A stretch of 64,000 bases of DNA. It comes from Helicobacter hepaticus ATCC 51449. Its GTDB lineage: Bacteria; Campylobacterota; Campylobacteria; Campylobacterales; Helicobacteraceae. A program made the translations under genes and the position numbers. The notes under the pieces are model-generated. The model saw nothing but the letters and a program-made list of their open reading frames with translations. It was not told the DNA's origin and made no database searches. The stretch spans positions 1,735,147 through 1,799,146 of the forward strand of contig NC_004917.1 of assembly GCF_000007905.1 (NCBI RefSeq), given 5' to 3'. This document shows, in pieces, positions 1-8,204 of this stretch. Each line of letters opens with the position of its first letter. Positions within the stretch are counted from its first letter, which is position 1.

Positions 1-576
1 CAAACACTTAAAGATATACTCCACTTTCTTAAAAGTGAAATAGAGGGTTATGGTTGCGATACAAGTGCTTTGGCATTGCGTATCAATGGTATAGCAGTTT
101 TTGAAGACATTGATATTATTGAGCTTATACAGCAATTTGGGGAACAATGGCAAATTGAACCTCTTAGCACTTATTATGCTTCTAAGGACTTGCTTTTTGA
201 TAGACAAATGTTGTGGAAACGATATGAATCATTTTTCGTATGGGCAGAATTTTTGAGTGTCGAAGAGAAGGAAGAGTTTGAAAAATATCTTGCTCTTAAT
301 TTAATTACCCCTATGAGAAATGATACATATTTAGGTGATGGCTTTTTTTTATATCTTAAATGGATTTTCTCGCGTCATCCAGATAGAATTAAAGCTATTC
401 GTGAGTGGATTCTTGATAAACAAAGTGGCATATTAAATTTTGTAAGTCTTGCAGATATGGTATATCCACGTGCAAATGCGATTGATGAGGAAATATGGGA
501 GATTATGAGAAATATTGTATTTTCTTCAGAATCTAAGCAATGGAAGCATTTGTATACACTTAAAGTTCAAAAATAA
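1..576 (+). CDS. Hypothetical protein, 5' end outside window (DUF5644-like)
   Basis: The reading frame is open to the left edge, so the gene starts upstream; a TTG at 70 is internal. About 190 residues are visible. The protein is soluble and acidic, rich in aromatic residues (Trp, Tyr, Phe), and has no membrane segment. It lies 17 bases before an HdrB-like gene, and the two look co-transcribed. I recall that campylobacterial genomes pair a DUF5644 protein with an HdrB-like protein, and this pair fits that memory, but no diagnostic motif is visible in the fragment. The function is unknown. An N-terminal ferredoxin-like part may lie outside the window. Confidence 0.6.
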   Translation, partial: QTLKDILHFLKSEIEGYGCDTSALALRINGIAVFEDIDIIELIQQFGEQWQIEPLSTYYASKDLLFDRQMLWKRYESFFVWAEFLSVEEKEEFEKYLALNLITPMRNDTYLGDGFFLYLKWIFSRHPDRIKAIREWILDKQSGILNFVSLADMVYPRANAIDEEIWEIMRNIVFSSESKQWKHLYTLKVQK

Positions 577-593
577 AGGGTAGGGGTAAAGCA

Positions 594-1409
594 ATGAAAT
601 ATATTATTTATGATAAATATGAGAATGCACAAGCATTACTCTGCAGCGCCAAGGAGCTTTTTACCCAACTTAAGCTAGAAGTGCTCACTCTTAATACACC
701 ATTGGCTGATTGTGGAGGATATTGGGCACGATTAGTGCAAAAAGATGATTTGATACGCAATGTTGCTTATAATTTAGCTTTAGCAAATGCTGCTGATGCG
801 ACACTTGTTTTTTTAGAAGAAGATGCGTATGCCAATGCTCTTTATGCTAAAATGATTATAGAATCTAATGCGAAGATTATGCGTCAAATTGAGACAGAAT
901 ACCTCCATAAGTTCAACTTGCTCTATGATAGTAAGGTGCAGATGAGTTATTTACCTGATTTGCTTAATGGGTGTGATGTAAATACATTAGTTTGTAAAAA
1001 ATTTACGACATTTTCATCTGTAATACTTCGTGGTGCGTATCAAGCGCATTTGCCCAAAAGCACTAATCATAGAATCTATGAACAAATTGATTTAAAATTT
1101 ATTGATACGCCCATTTGCTATCAATATTATGCACATTTACTTAATATTAATCCACAGAGTGCAATTTATAATAGTGCAAAGCTTTTTTTTGATTTAGCAG
1201 ATTTGGGCATAGATTTTATTTTGAGTCATTCACTTAGTCAATTCAATATACTTGATGTGCAGCGCACACAGCTTTGTAAAGCATATAATCGTGATAATAT
1301 CGCCTTGCCTATTCTTTTTTTGCCTCAAATTTTGCTTTTAGCATTTGGTGAAAAAGATAAAACTAAGCTTGGTTTTGCACATCATAAACAAAAGGTGGAG
1401 TTGATATAA
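594..1409 (+). CDS. HdrB-like (CCG-domain-related) protein, cysteine-poor
   Basis: This is a 271-residue soluble protein. Residues about 35-85 have the layout of a heterodisulfide reductase subunit B (CCG) domain: a CGGYWARL stretch, an alanine-rich helix, then a strand reading TLVFLEEDAYANAL. In true HdrB that last strand carries a Cys-x-x-Cys which binds iron-sulfur; here those positions are not cysteine. Only scattered cysteines remain. It probably descends from an HdrB/SdhE-type subunit that lost its cluster, or it acts as a partner of the gene before it. The stop TAA abuts the ATG of the next gene, which suggests an operon. The fold assignment is an inference from pattern alone. Confidence 0.6.
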   Translation: MKYIIYDKYENAQALLCSAKELFTQLKLEVLTLNTPLADCGGYWARLVQKDDLIRNVAYNLALANAADATLVFLEEDAYANALYAKMIIESNAKIMRQIETEYLHKFNLLYDSKVQMSYLPDLLNGCDVNTLVCKKFTTFSSVILRGAYQAHLPKSTNHRIYEQIDLKFIDTPICYQYYAHLLNINPQSAIYNSAKLFFDLADLGIDFILSHSLSQFNILDVQRTQLCKAYNRDNIALPILFLPQILLLAFGEKDKTKLGFAHHKQKVELI

Positions 1410-1718
1410 ATGCAAGTATTTCTTAAATTGCTTTTTGCAGCAATTGTTGGCTCAACTTGGTATCATTTTGGTGGTGGCGATGCAGCAATGGCATTGATAT
1501 TTTTCTTTGTTATTTTAGGTGTGCTTTTTATGAAGCCTATTCGTTATCAAGACCCCAAAAGACGAGAGGAATATATGCAAAGAATCCGTGATAGTAGAGA
1601 GCGTAAAATTGCACTTGAAAATGAACGTTTAGAGGAATTAAGGCGTCTTAAAAAAAATGCACTTGAGCAAGAGGAAAAGCTTAAAAAAGATTTTGAACAA
1701 CGGATTAATAAACGTTAA
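1410..1718 (+). CDS. Small membrane protein with coiled-coil tail
   Basis: This is a 102-residue protein. Residues 1-45 hold two short hydrophobic segments joined by a glycine-rich turn. From about residue 50 to the end there is a highly charged Arg/Lys/Glu helix typical of a coiled coil. Its ATG follows the stop of the preceding gene with no gap, so translation is probably coupled. No family is recognised. The shape suggests a membrane anchor with a cytoplasmic helical tail. It is the last gene of the run that starts at the window edge; a TACAAT box at 1732-1737 begins the next unit. Confidence 0.6.
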   Translation: MQVFLKLLFAAIVGSTWYHFGGGDAAMALIFFFVILGVLFMKPIRYQDPKRREEYMQRIRDSRERKIALENERLEELRRLKKNALEQEEKLKKDFEQRINKR

Positions 1719-1772
1719 ACTAAATTTTTGTTACAATAATATTTAAATTACATAAAAAGGGATAGATTCACA

Positions 1773-2660
1773 ATGGAAATCGTGTTATTACTTATTGCTG
1801 GAGTGGTGGTGTATTTTCTTTACAATACTTTACAAGAATACCTTAAAAATCCGCTTCATCAGAATCCACAATTTAATACAAATCGTATAGATAATACTCC
1901 AATAGATTTTAAAAATCCTTATCAAGAAATGACGCAGATTGACAAAGTAAAATCAAGTGAATTTGGAGTATTAGCCGCGATTTTAGGACGCGTAGTATGG
2001 AGTGATGAGAAGATGTGCCCACTTGAAGAACAACTTGTTGATGAAATGCTTACAGATATGGCACAAGAAGCAAAGAATCCAAAGATGAGCAAGGAAGAAT
2101 TAAAAGACATATTGATGGAGCAAAAATCTTCAAATATTGCCCTTGAAGAGTTATGTGATGAATATGTGATGCTCACAAAGGGCGAGTATAAAAAACGTTT
2201 AAAAGTGGTAGAATTTTTATTTGTCATTGCCTATGCTGATGGCTCTCTTGCAGAAAGTGAGCGTGATTGTATTATTGATATTGCAGCATTATTTGAAATC
2301 TCTAATGAGGATTTTAATGTCATTTTTGAACAATTTGAACAAGAATATGCTAAAGAAATATCAATGAATGAAGAAAAAGCAAAAGAAATTTTTGATATAA
2401 AAGATGAAAATATAACAAAGGAGAGTTTAACGCACAAATACAATGAACTTATTAAAAGTGCTAAGCAAAATATTTTTGATAATAAAAACATCAATAAAAG
2501 TTTTCATAATACCTCGCTTATACGTATTAAGGAGATTGATGGGGCTTATACCTTGCTTTTAGAATCTTTATCTAGGAGCGGCTCTTTAGTAGAAGACACT
2601 AAAGAAATAGAAAAAATCACCGAAAAAGGGGATAAAGCGCACAAAGGTTGGGATTTTTAG
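1773..2660 (+). CDS. Membrane-anchored TerB / DnaJ-like (DjlA-type) protein
   Basis: This is a 295-residue protein. Residues 2-20 form one N-terminal membrane segment. Residues about 60-200 look like a TerB/DjlA acidic helical domain, with two FGVLAAILGRVVWSD / LFVIAYADGSLAESE type repeats. Residues about 215-265 have a J-domain outline (Y-x-E-L-I-K-x-A-K, then R-I-K-E-I-D-x-A-Y-x-L-L), but the HPD tripeptide that triggers DnaK is absent. The order membrane segment, TerB, J-like matches DjlA. A function in stimulating DnaK is doubtful without HPD. TACAAT at 1732-1737 may be its -10 box and AAAAAGGGA precedes the ATG. Confidence 0.7.
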   Translation: MEIVLLLIAGVVVYFLYNTLQEYLKNPLHQNPQFNTNRIDNTPIDFKNPYQEMTQIDKVKSSEFGVLAAILGRVVWSDEKMCPLEEQLVDEMLTDMAQEAKNPKMSKEELKDILMEQKSSNIALEELCDEYVMLTKGEYKKRLKVVEFLFVIAYADGSLAESERDCIIDIAALFEISNEDFNVIFEQFEQEYAKEISMNEEKAKEIFDIKDENITKESLTHKYNELIKSAKQNIFDNKNINKSFHNTSLIRIKEIDGAYTLLLESLSRSGSLVEDTKEIEKITEKGDKAHKGWDF

Positions 2661-2676
2661 GAATAAAGTTTGCTTT
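2654..2676 (+). promoter_or_regulatory. Candidate sigma-54 (RpoN) promoter
   Basis: TTTTAGGAATAAAGTTTGCTTT contains GG at 2660-2661 and GC at 2672-2673, exactly 12 bases apart. The flanks (GGAA, TTTGCTTT) match the -24/-12 consensus used in Helicobacter and Campylobacter. It overlaps the stop codon of the preceding gene and would start RNA about 20 bases before the next ATG. Confidence 0.7.
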
Positions 2677-2704
2677 AATTTTGTAATCTTAATGGAGGAT
2701 TCAA

Positions 2705-3202
2705 ATGGATATTACAAAAATTAATCACAATGGTGGCGTGCAAGGTATGCTTGCTAATATCTATAATGTTGAAAATCAGCCAAGAAATGCAAATGAAAGC
2801 AAAGAAAGCGAACAAAAGCTTAATGGCGTAGATAGTGTGCACAATAAAGATAAAAGCATACAATCTTTGCAATCCGTAGATATTACTAGACGTATAGAGG
2901 ATAGGTTTTCTCCTTCTCAAGAGCTTAAAAAAGCTCGCGAGATTGGTGGAGATCTTGAGGGTGGCTTTAGGGATAAAACTTCATTTGAGAATCTCTCCGA
3001 TACCTTAAGAAAAGAAGGTTTGATTAATAGCAATGAAAAAGTAGCTATGGATTATTTAAAAAATCATTCATCAAAAGTGAGCTTTGATGAATTTGACAAA
3101 ATTGCAGCAAATGATGACCATAGCAAAGAAATGCAAGGATTGATAGATTCTGTGATTAATAAGATGAAGTTTGTTGATAATGTCAATGGCGGGATTTTTT
3201 AA
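2705..3202 (+). CDS. Unknown soluble protein, probable flagellar (RpoN) regulon
   Basis: This is a 165-residue hydrophilic protein with no signal peptide or membrane segment. The first half is low-complexity and rich in Asn, Ser, Glu and Lys; the second half is helical and ends in NGGIF. GGAGG sits 8 bases before the ATG. I do not recognise the family. The sigma-54 promoter directly upstream places it with middle/late flagellar genes, since RpoN in Helicobacter serves mainly the flagellar rod, hook and minor flagellin genes. The disordered N-terminus would suit a secreted or chaperone-type flagellar protein, but that is inference. Confidence 0.7.
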   Translation: MDITKINHNGGVQGMLANIYNVENQPRNANESKESEQKLNGVDSVHNKDKSIQSLQSVDITRRIEDRFSPSQELKKAREIGGDLEGGFRDKTSFENLSDTLRKEGLINSNEKVAMDYLKNHSSKVSFDEFDKIAANDDHSKEMQGLIDSVINKMKFVDNVNGGIF

Positions 3203-3209
3203 TCCCTTT

Positions 3210-3629
3210 TTAATTTTCCCTATAAAGGAGAATGTTGCCGCTAAAATCTTGTAGTTGCGCACTTATATTTTCAAGATAAAAAATTACGAAATTAGGGTGA
3301 GCAGGATTATTGTCAAAACTTTGAGCTATACGTTTATATTTAGCCATTAATGCTTCTTTTGCATCAAGATGATTAACAATATGTGCATCGCCCCTAATGC
3401 GCAATGAAAGAATATCTGGTGTGCTAATACAAATTTCAACTCCTGAGTGTTGTTCAATATGTTTATAAAGATTTTTATTTTTAGAAGTGCCAAAGTAAAG
3501 CTTGCCATTATGAACAATATAGGAGCTTATGGGACGCACTCTTGGGTTTCCACAAGTGCCTTTAGTAGCAAGATAAAAGACACCTAAAGCAAGAATCTTA
3601 TCAATTTGTGTGAGTGTAAATTTTCCCAT
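3210..3629 (-). CDS. Pyridoxamine 5'-phosphate oxidase-family (split-barrel) protein
   Basis: This 139-residue protein is the size of small FMN- or heme-binding split-barrel proteins. It contains the typical strand order: a LATKGTCGNPRVRPIS strand pair, LYFGTSKNKNLYKHIEQHS, then VEICISTP and a later FVIFYLENISAQLQDF strand. A true pyridoxine oxidase is longer, so the substrate cannot be named; a general FMN oxidoreductase or HugZ-like role is possible. It lies 8 bases after tpx on the same strand, so the two are probably one transcript. It converges on the gene ending at 3202. Confidence 0.75.
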   Translation of the reverse strand: MGKFTLTQIDKILALGVFYLATKGTCGNPRVRPISSYIVHNGKLYFGTSKNKNLYKHIEQHSGVEICISTPDILSLRIRGDAHIVNHLDAKEALMAKYKRIAQSFDNNPAHPNFVIFYLENISAQLQDFSGNILLYREN

Positions 3630-3637
3630 TTTAAAAC

Positions 3638-4135
3638 CTATTTTATTACTGCTAAAGCTTTTTCATAGTTTGGTTCTTGTGTGATTTCTTCACAAATCTC
3701 TATATAAATCACTTTTCCTTGAGGGTCAATTATGAGCACTGCACGAGTAAGTAATCCTACAAGCGGAGAGGATTGCAAAAGTAAGCCATAAGCTTTGCCA
3801 AAATCTTTTGTTACAAAATCACTCAAAGGAGTAAGATTCTCTATCCCTTCAGTGCTGCAGAATCTCCCTTGTGCAAAGGGTAAATCCATTGAAACTACAT
3901 ATACGTTCGTATTTTGTAATGTAGCGGCCTCTTGGTTAAAACGTCTTGTTTGTGTTGCACACACACCTGTATCAAGACTTGGAACCACATTAATGATTTG
4001 ATATTTTCCACTTGCACCGCCTATTTGCACTTGTGAGAGGTCTTTTGCAGTAAGTTTGATTTGCGGAGCATCATCGCCGACTTTAATTGTATTTGCGCTT
4101 AATTGCGCTGGAGTACCTTTAAATTTTACTTCCAT
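3638..4135 (-). CDS. tpx: Thiol peroxidase (Tpx, 2-Cys peroxiredoxin)
   Basis: This 165-residue protein is the normal size for Tpx. The peroxidatic cysteine is C59 in the SLDTGVCATQTRRFN motif, and the resolving cysteine is C93 in RFCSTEG, the spacing expected of atypical 2-Cys Tpx enzymes. It reduces hydrogen and alkyl peroxides using thioredoxin, in the cytoplasm or periplasm. No signal peptide is visible, so it is probably cytoplasmic. AAGGAATAAAA precedes the ATG. The 67-base gap to the divergent phoH gene must hold both promoters. Identification is secure. Confidence 0.95.
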   Translation of the reverse strand: MEVKFKGTPAQLSANTIKVGDDAPQIKLTAKDLSQVQIGGASGKYQIINVVPSLDTGVCATQTRRFNQEAATLQNTNVYVVSMDLPFAQGRFCSTEGIENLTPLSDFVTKDFGKAYGLLLQSSPLVGLLTRAVLIIDPQGKVIYIEICEEITQEPNYEKALAVIK

Positions 4136-4202
4136 TTTTATTCCTTTTTATTATTTAATATATCTTTTGATACAATCAGGCATTCTAACCAAAGGGAGTT
4201 AA

Positions 4203-5636
4203 TTGATTACTAAGCATTATTTACTTGATACTTCTATTATTCTTGATGATACGCAAAATATCATTTTTTTGTGGCAAAATGCACAAAATGAACTTTTTAT
4301 ATCCGATGTTGTTATTGAAGAGCTTGATAAAAAGAAAGATTTACAGAATGAAACAGGCTTCTTTGCGCGTGAGTTTTTTCGGTGCATTAATAGTGATGGC
4401 GCGGATAATGAAGGGCTTTTGCAGAAAATAGTAACTAATACAACTCTTATGCACGTAGCTAAAGATAATAATGATTTCACCCAAACTCTCATTTTCAAAT
4501 ATGAGAATTTTTCCGTTCCTTTGACGCTGATTTATCGCTCAAAATATAAACTTTTGCCACAAGAGCATAGCTATAACGATTCTAAACTCATTGAAATTGC
4601 ACGAGATTATGGCTTGGTTCTTTTAAGTAATGATATTTCGCTCAAAGTGCGTGCCCAAGCACAGGGTATTCCTGCACAATCACTTTTTCGTGATAGAGTT
4701 GAAAATCCAAGTGATATTGATTTTTGGGTGTCTTTTGAGATACATAAAGATACGCCTTTGACGCATTTAAAAGATAATAAAAAATTTCAGAATCTTACAC
4801 AATGGAGTCTTATCCAAATTGATGAAGTGGATAATACAGATAATTCATTGTATAAAACAGGTAAGAAAATCTTTGGAATTAAGGTAGGAGAAGCATTTGA
4901 AGAACTCAATCTTGATGAGATTCTTAAAAATCACCAACCCTATATTATGCCTATTAATCTTGAGCAAAAAATGTTTTATGCACTCCTTACTCACCCGCAA
5001 AATAATCTCACTATTGCCACAGGCTCAACAGGAAGTGGAAAAACACTCATAGCTCTTCAAGCAGGCATTACTCTTGTCAAAAATGGTATAGTTGATGGTA
5101 TTATCTATATGCGTAATACCATTACCGCAAATGACAAAGAAGCGGAGCTTGGTTATCGTAAAGGAGATGAGAATCAAAAGCTTGGATATTTTATGTATCC
5201 ACTTTATGGTGCTATAAATTTCACTATTGACAAACTCCAAGAAAGCTCACTTGCTAAACGCATTGAATATCGTGGTGAAGTCAATGGTATACAAAAGCAA
5301 GATGCAACTGAATATTTCCTCCAAAAACACAAAATTGAAATAGTAGATATTGCTCACGCACGAGGAATTAGTATTGGCAATAAGTTTGTCATTTTTGATG
5401 AAGTGCAAAATGCTTCAAATGCTACAATTAAACTTATTGGCACTCGCATAGGCGAGGGGAGTAAGATTGTATTTTTAGGAGATTGGGCACAGATTGACCA
5501 CCCATATTTAAGCAAGTTTCGCAATGGTGCATTAAGCTTGCTTACTAAAGCGCTTAAAGATAATTTTATTGCTGGCATTCATTTACATCAAACTATACGA
5601 AGTGATGTAGCAAGTTGGTTTGGAGAAAATTTTTGA
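4203..5636 (+). CDS. PhoH-family ATPase with N-terminal PIN domain
   Basis: This is a 477-residue PIN-PhoH (PhoH2-type) protein. Residues 1-150 form the PIN nuclease domain, with D9 (LLDTS), the EELDKKK motif at about 39-45 and a later acidic patch. Residues about 250-470 form the PhoH ATPase, with Walker A GSTGSGKT at 274-281, Walker B VIFDEVQNA at about 397-405, and a LGDWAQID motif. Known PhoH2 proteins act on RNA as ATP-dependent unwinding nucleases. The start is TTG after AAAGGGAG, with TACAAT at 4171-4176 as likely -10. The end overlaps the next gene by a TTGA stop-start. Confidence 0.92.
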   Translation: MITKHYLLDTSIILDDTQNIIFLWQNAQNELFISDVVIEELDKKKDLQNETGFFAREFFRCINSDGADNEGLLQKIVTNTTLMHVAKDNNDFTQTLIFKYENFSVPLTLIYRSKYKLLPQEHSYNDSKLIEIARDYGLVLLSNDISLKVRAQAQGIPAQSLFRDRVENPSDIDFWVSFEIHKDTPLTHLKDNKKFQNLTQWSLIQIDEVDNTDNSLYKTGKKIFGIKVGEAFEELNLDEILKNHQPYIMPINLEQKMFYALLTHPQNNLTIATGSTGSGKTLIALQAGITLVKNGIVDGIIYMRNTITANDKEAELGYRKGDENQKLGYFMYPLYGAINFTIDKLQESSLAKRIEYRGEVNGIQKQDATEYFLQKHKIEIVDIAHARGISIGNKFVIFDEVQNASNATIKLIGTRIGEGSKIVFLGDWAQIDHPYLSKFRNGALSLLTKALKDNFIAGIHLHQTIRSDVASWFGENF

Positions 5637-6343
5637 AAAATTCACTTTATAGAATCTGTCTCATTTTACTCATATATGCGATAGGAATGTATGGGGCGCG
5701 TCCAATGATTAATGATGATGCACGCGTGGTAGATAAACATTCCTGTCAGCTTGAAACTTGGGGAGTATATAATGGTAAAATAGGCGAGTATTGGATATTG
5801 CCCGGTTGTAATTTATTTTTTGATGTGGAAATAAGTATGGGTGGTATGTTTAGTAATGCACCTATTGATGAGAGATTAGCCGATGAGAGCTTTGGCGGTC
5901 GTCAGTTTGTAACAGGGGCAAAGAAAGTTTTTAAAGATGTGGAATCTGATGGATATAGTTTTGGTTTAGCATTGGGTAATGCTTATAATTTTAAACGTTC
6001 TAAACACCGGAATGAATATTATATGTATATTCCTATAAGTGCGGCTTTTTTTGATAATACTTTGCTTTTGCATTCTAATCTTGGCTATAAGCTTAAGCGT
6101 AATAATGGAGATAGGCAAATTTATAATATTGGTTTAGGTTTAGAGCAGCAAATTACTCAAAGATTATGGATTTTAGGAGAGTTTTTTTATGAGCGATTTG
6201 ATACGCCAAAATATCAATTAGGACTTAGAGTATGGTTATTACAAGATAGAATCCAGCTTGATGGCACTTATGGAAATGCTTTTTTAGGTAAAGAAAGTTG
6301 GGTATCTTTAGGATTACGCTTTTTAGCTCCACCGATGTTTTAA
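5633..6343 (+). CDS. Outer-membrane-type beta-barrel protein, unknown function
   Basis: I chose TTG 5633 because it shares the TTGA overlap with the phoH stop and has GGAGA about 8 bases before it; an upstream TTG at 5615 is possible. The product is about 236 residues. A hydrophobic signal peptide (LYRICLILLIYAIGMYGA) leads into alternating polar/aromatic strands, and the chain ends in GLRFLAPPMF, with a C-terminal aromatic as in outer membrane barrels. It resembles the group of Helicobacter conserved barrels whose function is unknown. Coupling to phoH may be positional only. Confidence 0.75.
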   Translation: MKNSLYRICLILLIYAIGMYGARPMINDDARVVDKHSCQLETWGVYNGKIGEYWILPGCNLFFDVEISMGGMFSNAPIDERLADESFGGRQFVTGAKKVFKDVESDGYSFGLALGNAYNFKRSKHRNEYYMYIPISAAFFDNTLLLHSNLGYKLKRNNGDRQIYNIGLGLEQQITQRLWILGEFFYERFDTPKYQLGLRVWLLQDRIQLDGTYGNAFLGKESWVSLGLRFLAPPMF

Positions 6344-6372
6344 TTATATAGAATCTACACATAAGGATTAAA

Positions 6373-7092
6373 ATGAAAATAAAACTCTATGTATTATCTT
6401 TGTTATGTTTAATTATTATTGTTTTTTATGGCGGTTGTGCTTTGAGTGTGCCAAAATCTCCTTTATATAATGTGCAGGTGGGAAGTTTTAATAGTGTAGA
6501 GAATGCTGGGCGATTGGTGGATTCTCTTAATCAAAAAGGACTTGATGCATTTTTATTTAAAGAAGCTGGAATGTATAAAGTGCGCTTTGGGAATTATCAA
6601 AGTTTTGAAGATGCAAAAATAAGAGCACAAGAGTATCAAAAACAAGGGCTCATTAATGAGTTTTTTATTGTTTCTCCACAAGTTTATGCACTCAAAACAT
6701 CTAAGCGCAAAAAATCAAATGATATTAGAGATGACATTGTAGAGAGTGCTCATCAATATCTTGGTGTGCCATATAAATGGGGAGGCACTTCAGAATCTGG
6801 ATTTGATTGCAGTGGGCTGACACGTGCAATTTATCGTCTTAATGGTATTTCTCTTCCGCGCGCTTCATATGAGCAATACAATGATGGAAGCTCTGTTACA
6901 AAATCTAAGCTTCAAAAGGGTGATTTGGTATTTTTTACCACAAATAGAAGTAAAAGAATAAATCACGTTGGTGTTTATATTGGTAACAATGAGTTTATTC
7001 ACGCTCCAAGTAAAGGGAAAGTAGTAAGTAAGGCGCGATTAGATTCAGCTTATTGGAACAAAACTTATAAAGGTGCAAGGAGTTATTTTTAA
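6373..7092 (+). CDS. SPOR-NlpC/P60 lipoprotein, cell-wall hydrolase
   Basis: This is a 239-residue lipoprotein. The lipobox is YGGC with C22 as lipid anchor. Residues about 33-100 are a SPOR domain (YNVQVGSFNS, YKVRFGNYQS), which binds denuded glycan strands at the septum. Residues about 120-239 are an NlpC/P60 peptidase with catalytic C146 (DCSGLT), H198 (INHVGVYIG) and H210. Such enzymes cut gamma-D-Glu-diaminopimelate or related stem-peptide bonds. Both domains look intact and the size is typical. AAGGATTAAA precedes the ATG. A periplasmic role in cell separation or shape is likely. Confidence 0.92.
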   Translation: MKIKLYVLSLLCLIIIVFYGGCALSVPKSPLYNVQVGSFNSVENAGRLVDSLNQKGLDAFLFKEAGMYKVRFGNYQSFEDAKIRAQEYQKQGLINEFFIVSPQVYALKTSKRKKSNDIRDDIVESAHQYLGVPYKWGGTSESGFDCSGLTRAIYRLNGISLPRASYEQYNDGSSVTKSKLQKGDLVFFTTNRSKRINHVGVYIGNNEFIHAPSKGKVVSKARLDSAYWNKTYKGARSYF

Positions 7093-7191
7093 TTTGTTTG
7101 TAAAAGCCATTTGCAAGTTTTTACTTGGGATTTCATAATATTTTTATAAATTTAATGCTACTCTATGGTATTTACTAAATAAGGAGATGAA

Positions 7192-8134
7192 ATGAAATTT
7201 CTTCGCTACTTTGAATATGCTTTTGCAATGCCTAAAAGGCTCAAAAAAGTTTATGATAAGCTCAATGCTCAAGATAAAAATTTTAATTCTTTTAATATTT
7301 TGTTTTCTGCTCAAATGGTGGCTCATATGGATAATCCTAATGTATTATTAGAATTATCAAAGGCTTTTATTAGTCCAAAGATATTACATAATACTGAAAA
7401 TGCCCTAAAATACTTTTCTCTCATAAGACCGCTTCGCCATTCTTCTTTTCAATTTGTGCGTGTAGGCGGACAAGCTGATGGTGGTTATTGTTTATTATGC
7501 CCCCCCCCCCGTTAAAGGCAATTCTCTGCCAAAATGTGTTTCATTAGGTGTATCTGATTATTCTCCGTTTGATTTAGAAATGGCAGATATGGGTTATGAA
7601 GTGCTAGAATATGATGCGAGTATAGAATCTTCTCCTTATCCCAATCACCCAAACATAAAATTTTTTAAAAAGTTTGTAGGTGCTGTGGAATCTCACGATA
7701 CTACTACACTTATGCAGATTATCAATGAAAATAAATTTGATAAAAATGCACATAATATATTGCAATGTGATATTGAAGATGCCGAATGGGAATTGCTTGA
7801 AAATATTGACATAAGCCTTCTTGCAAAATATTTTCCTCAAATACTTTTTGAATTTCATAATTGTAACCCTGATAATGAAGTATTTACACAAAGGCGACTA
7901 GCCGTATTAGCAAAATTAAACGAATATTATTGTCCTATCCATACGCATTTTAATCATAATGGAGGACTTTTATTTGCTAAAAATCTACTTTTTTCTCCTC
8001 TTATTGAAATTTCGTATTTGCGGAAAGATTTGATACCAAATGATGCACAACCATTAAGGGGAAGCGCAACACTTGTAGGTTTGGATTATCCTAATATTCC
8101 ACATTATCCTGATATTCCTGTAGTATTTAAATAA
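7192..8134 (+). CDS. FkbM-like methyltransferase, phase-variable, OFF in this sequence
   Basis: The gene is broken at a run of 11 C. The first part (7192-7515, 107 residues) reads into CPPPR and a stop. The second part continues in the next frame to 8134. With 10 or 13 C the two join into about 313 residues. The joined protein carries GGQADGGYCLL, SLGVSDYSPFDLEMAD, VLEYDAS and LQCDIEDAEWELL, the layout of FkbM/Methyltransf_21-type SAM-dependent enzymes, which often modify surface sugars. AAGGAG precedes the ATG. No obvious partner lies nearby. Read as a phase-variable gene rather than decayed: everything else in it is intact. Confidence 0.85.
7500..7510 (+). repeat. C11 homopolymer, phase-variation switch
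   Basis: Eleven C run inside the methyltransferase gene at about codon 103. C10 or C13 restores the frame; C11 and C12 do not. Slipped-strand mispairing at such tracts is the standard switch in Helicobacter and Campylobacter. Confidence 0.9.
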
Positions 8135-8166
8135 TGACTTAAGTATTCAAAGGGCACTAGGGTTCT

Positions 8167-8199
8167 TTAATAAAGGGATACATTTGCACCCTTTATTAA
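8167..8199. terminator. Hairpin terminator between convergent genes
   Basis: A perfect 11-base stem, TTAATAAAGGG and CCCTTTATTAA, encloses an 11-base loop. It lies between the methyltransferase and ppsA, which converge. T-rich sequence follows on the plus side, so it may end both transcripts. Confidence 0.75.
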
Positions 8200-8204
8200 T
8201 GTAT

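Noticed and set aside
343..350. T8 run in the first gene
   Set aside because: Frame continues normally; T8 alone is common in A/T-rich DNA.
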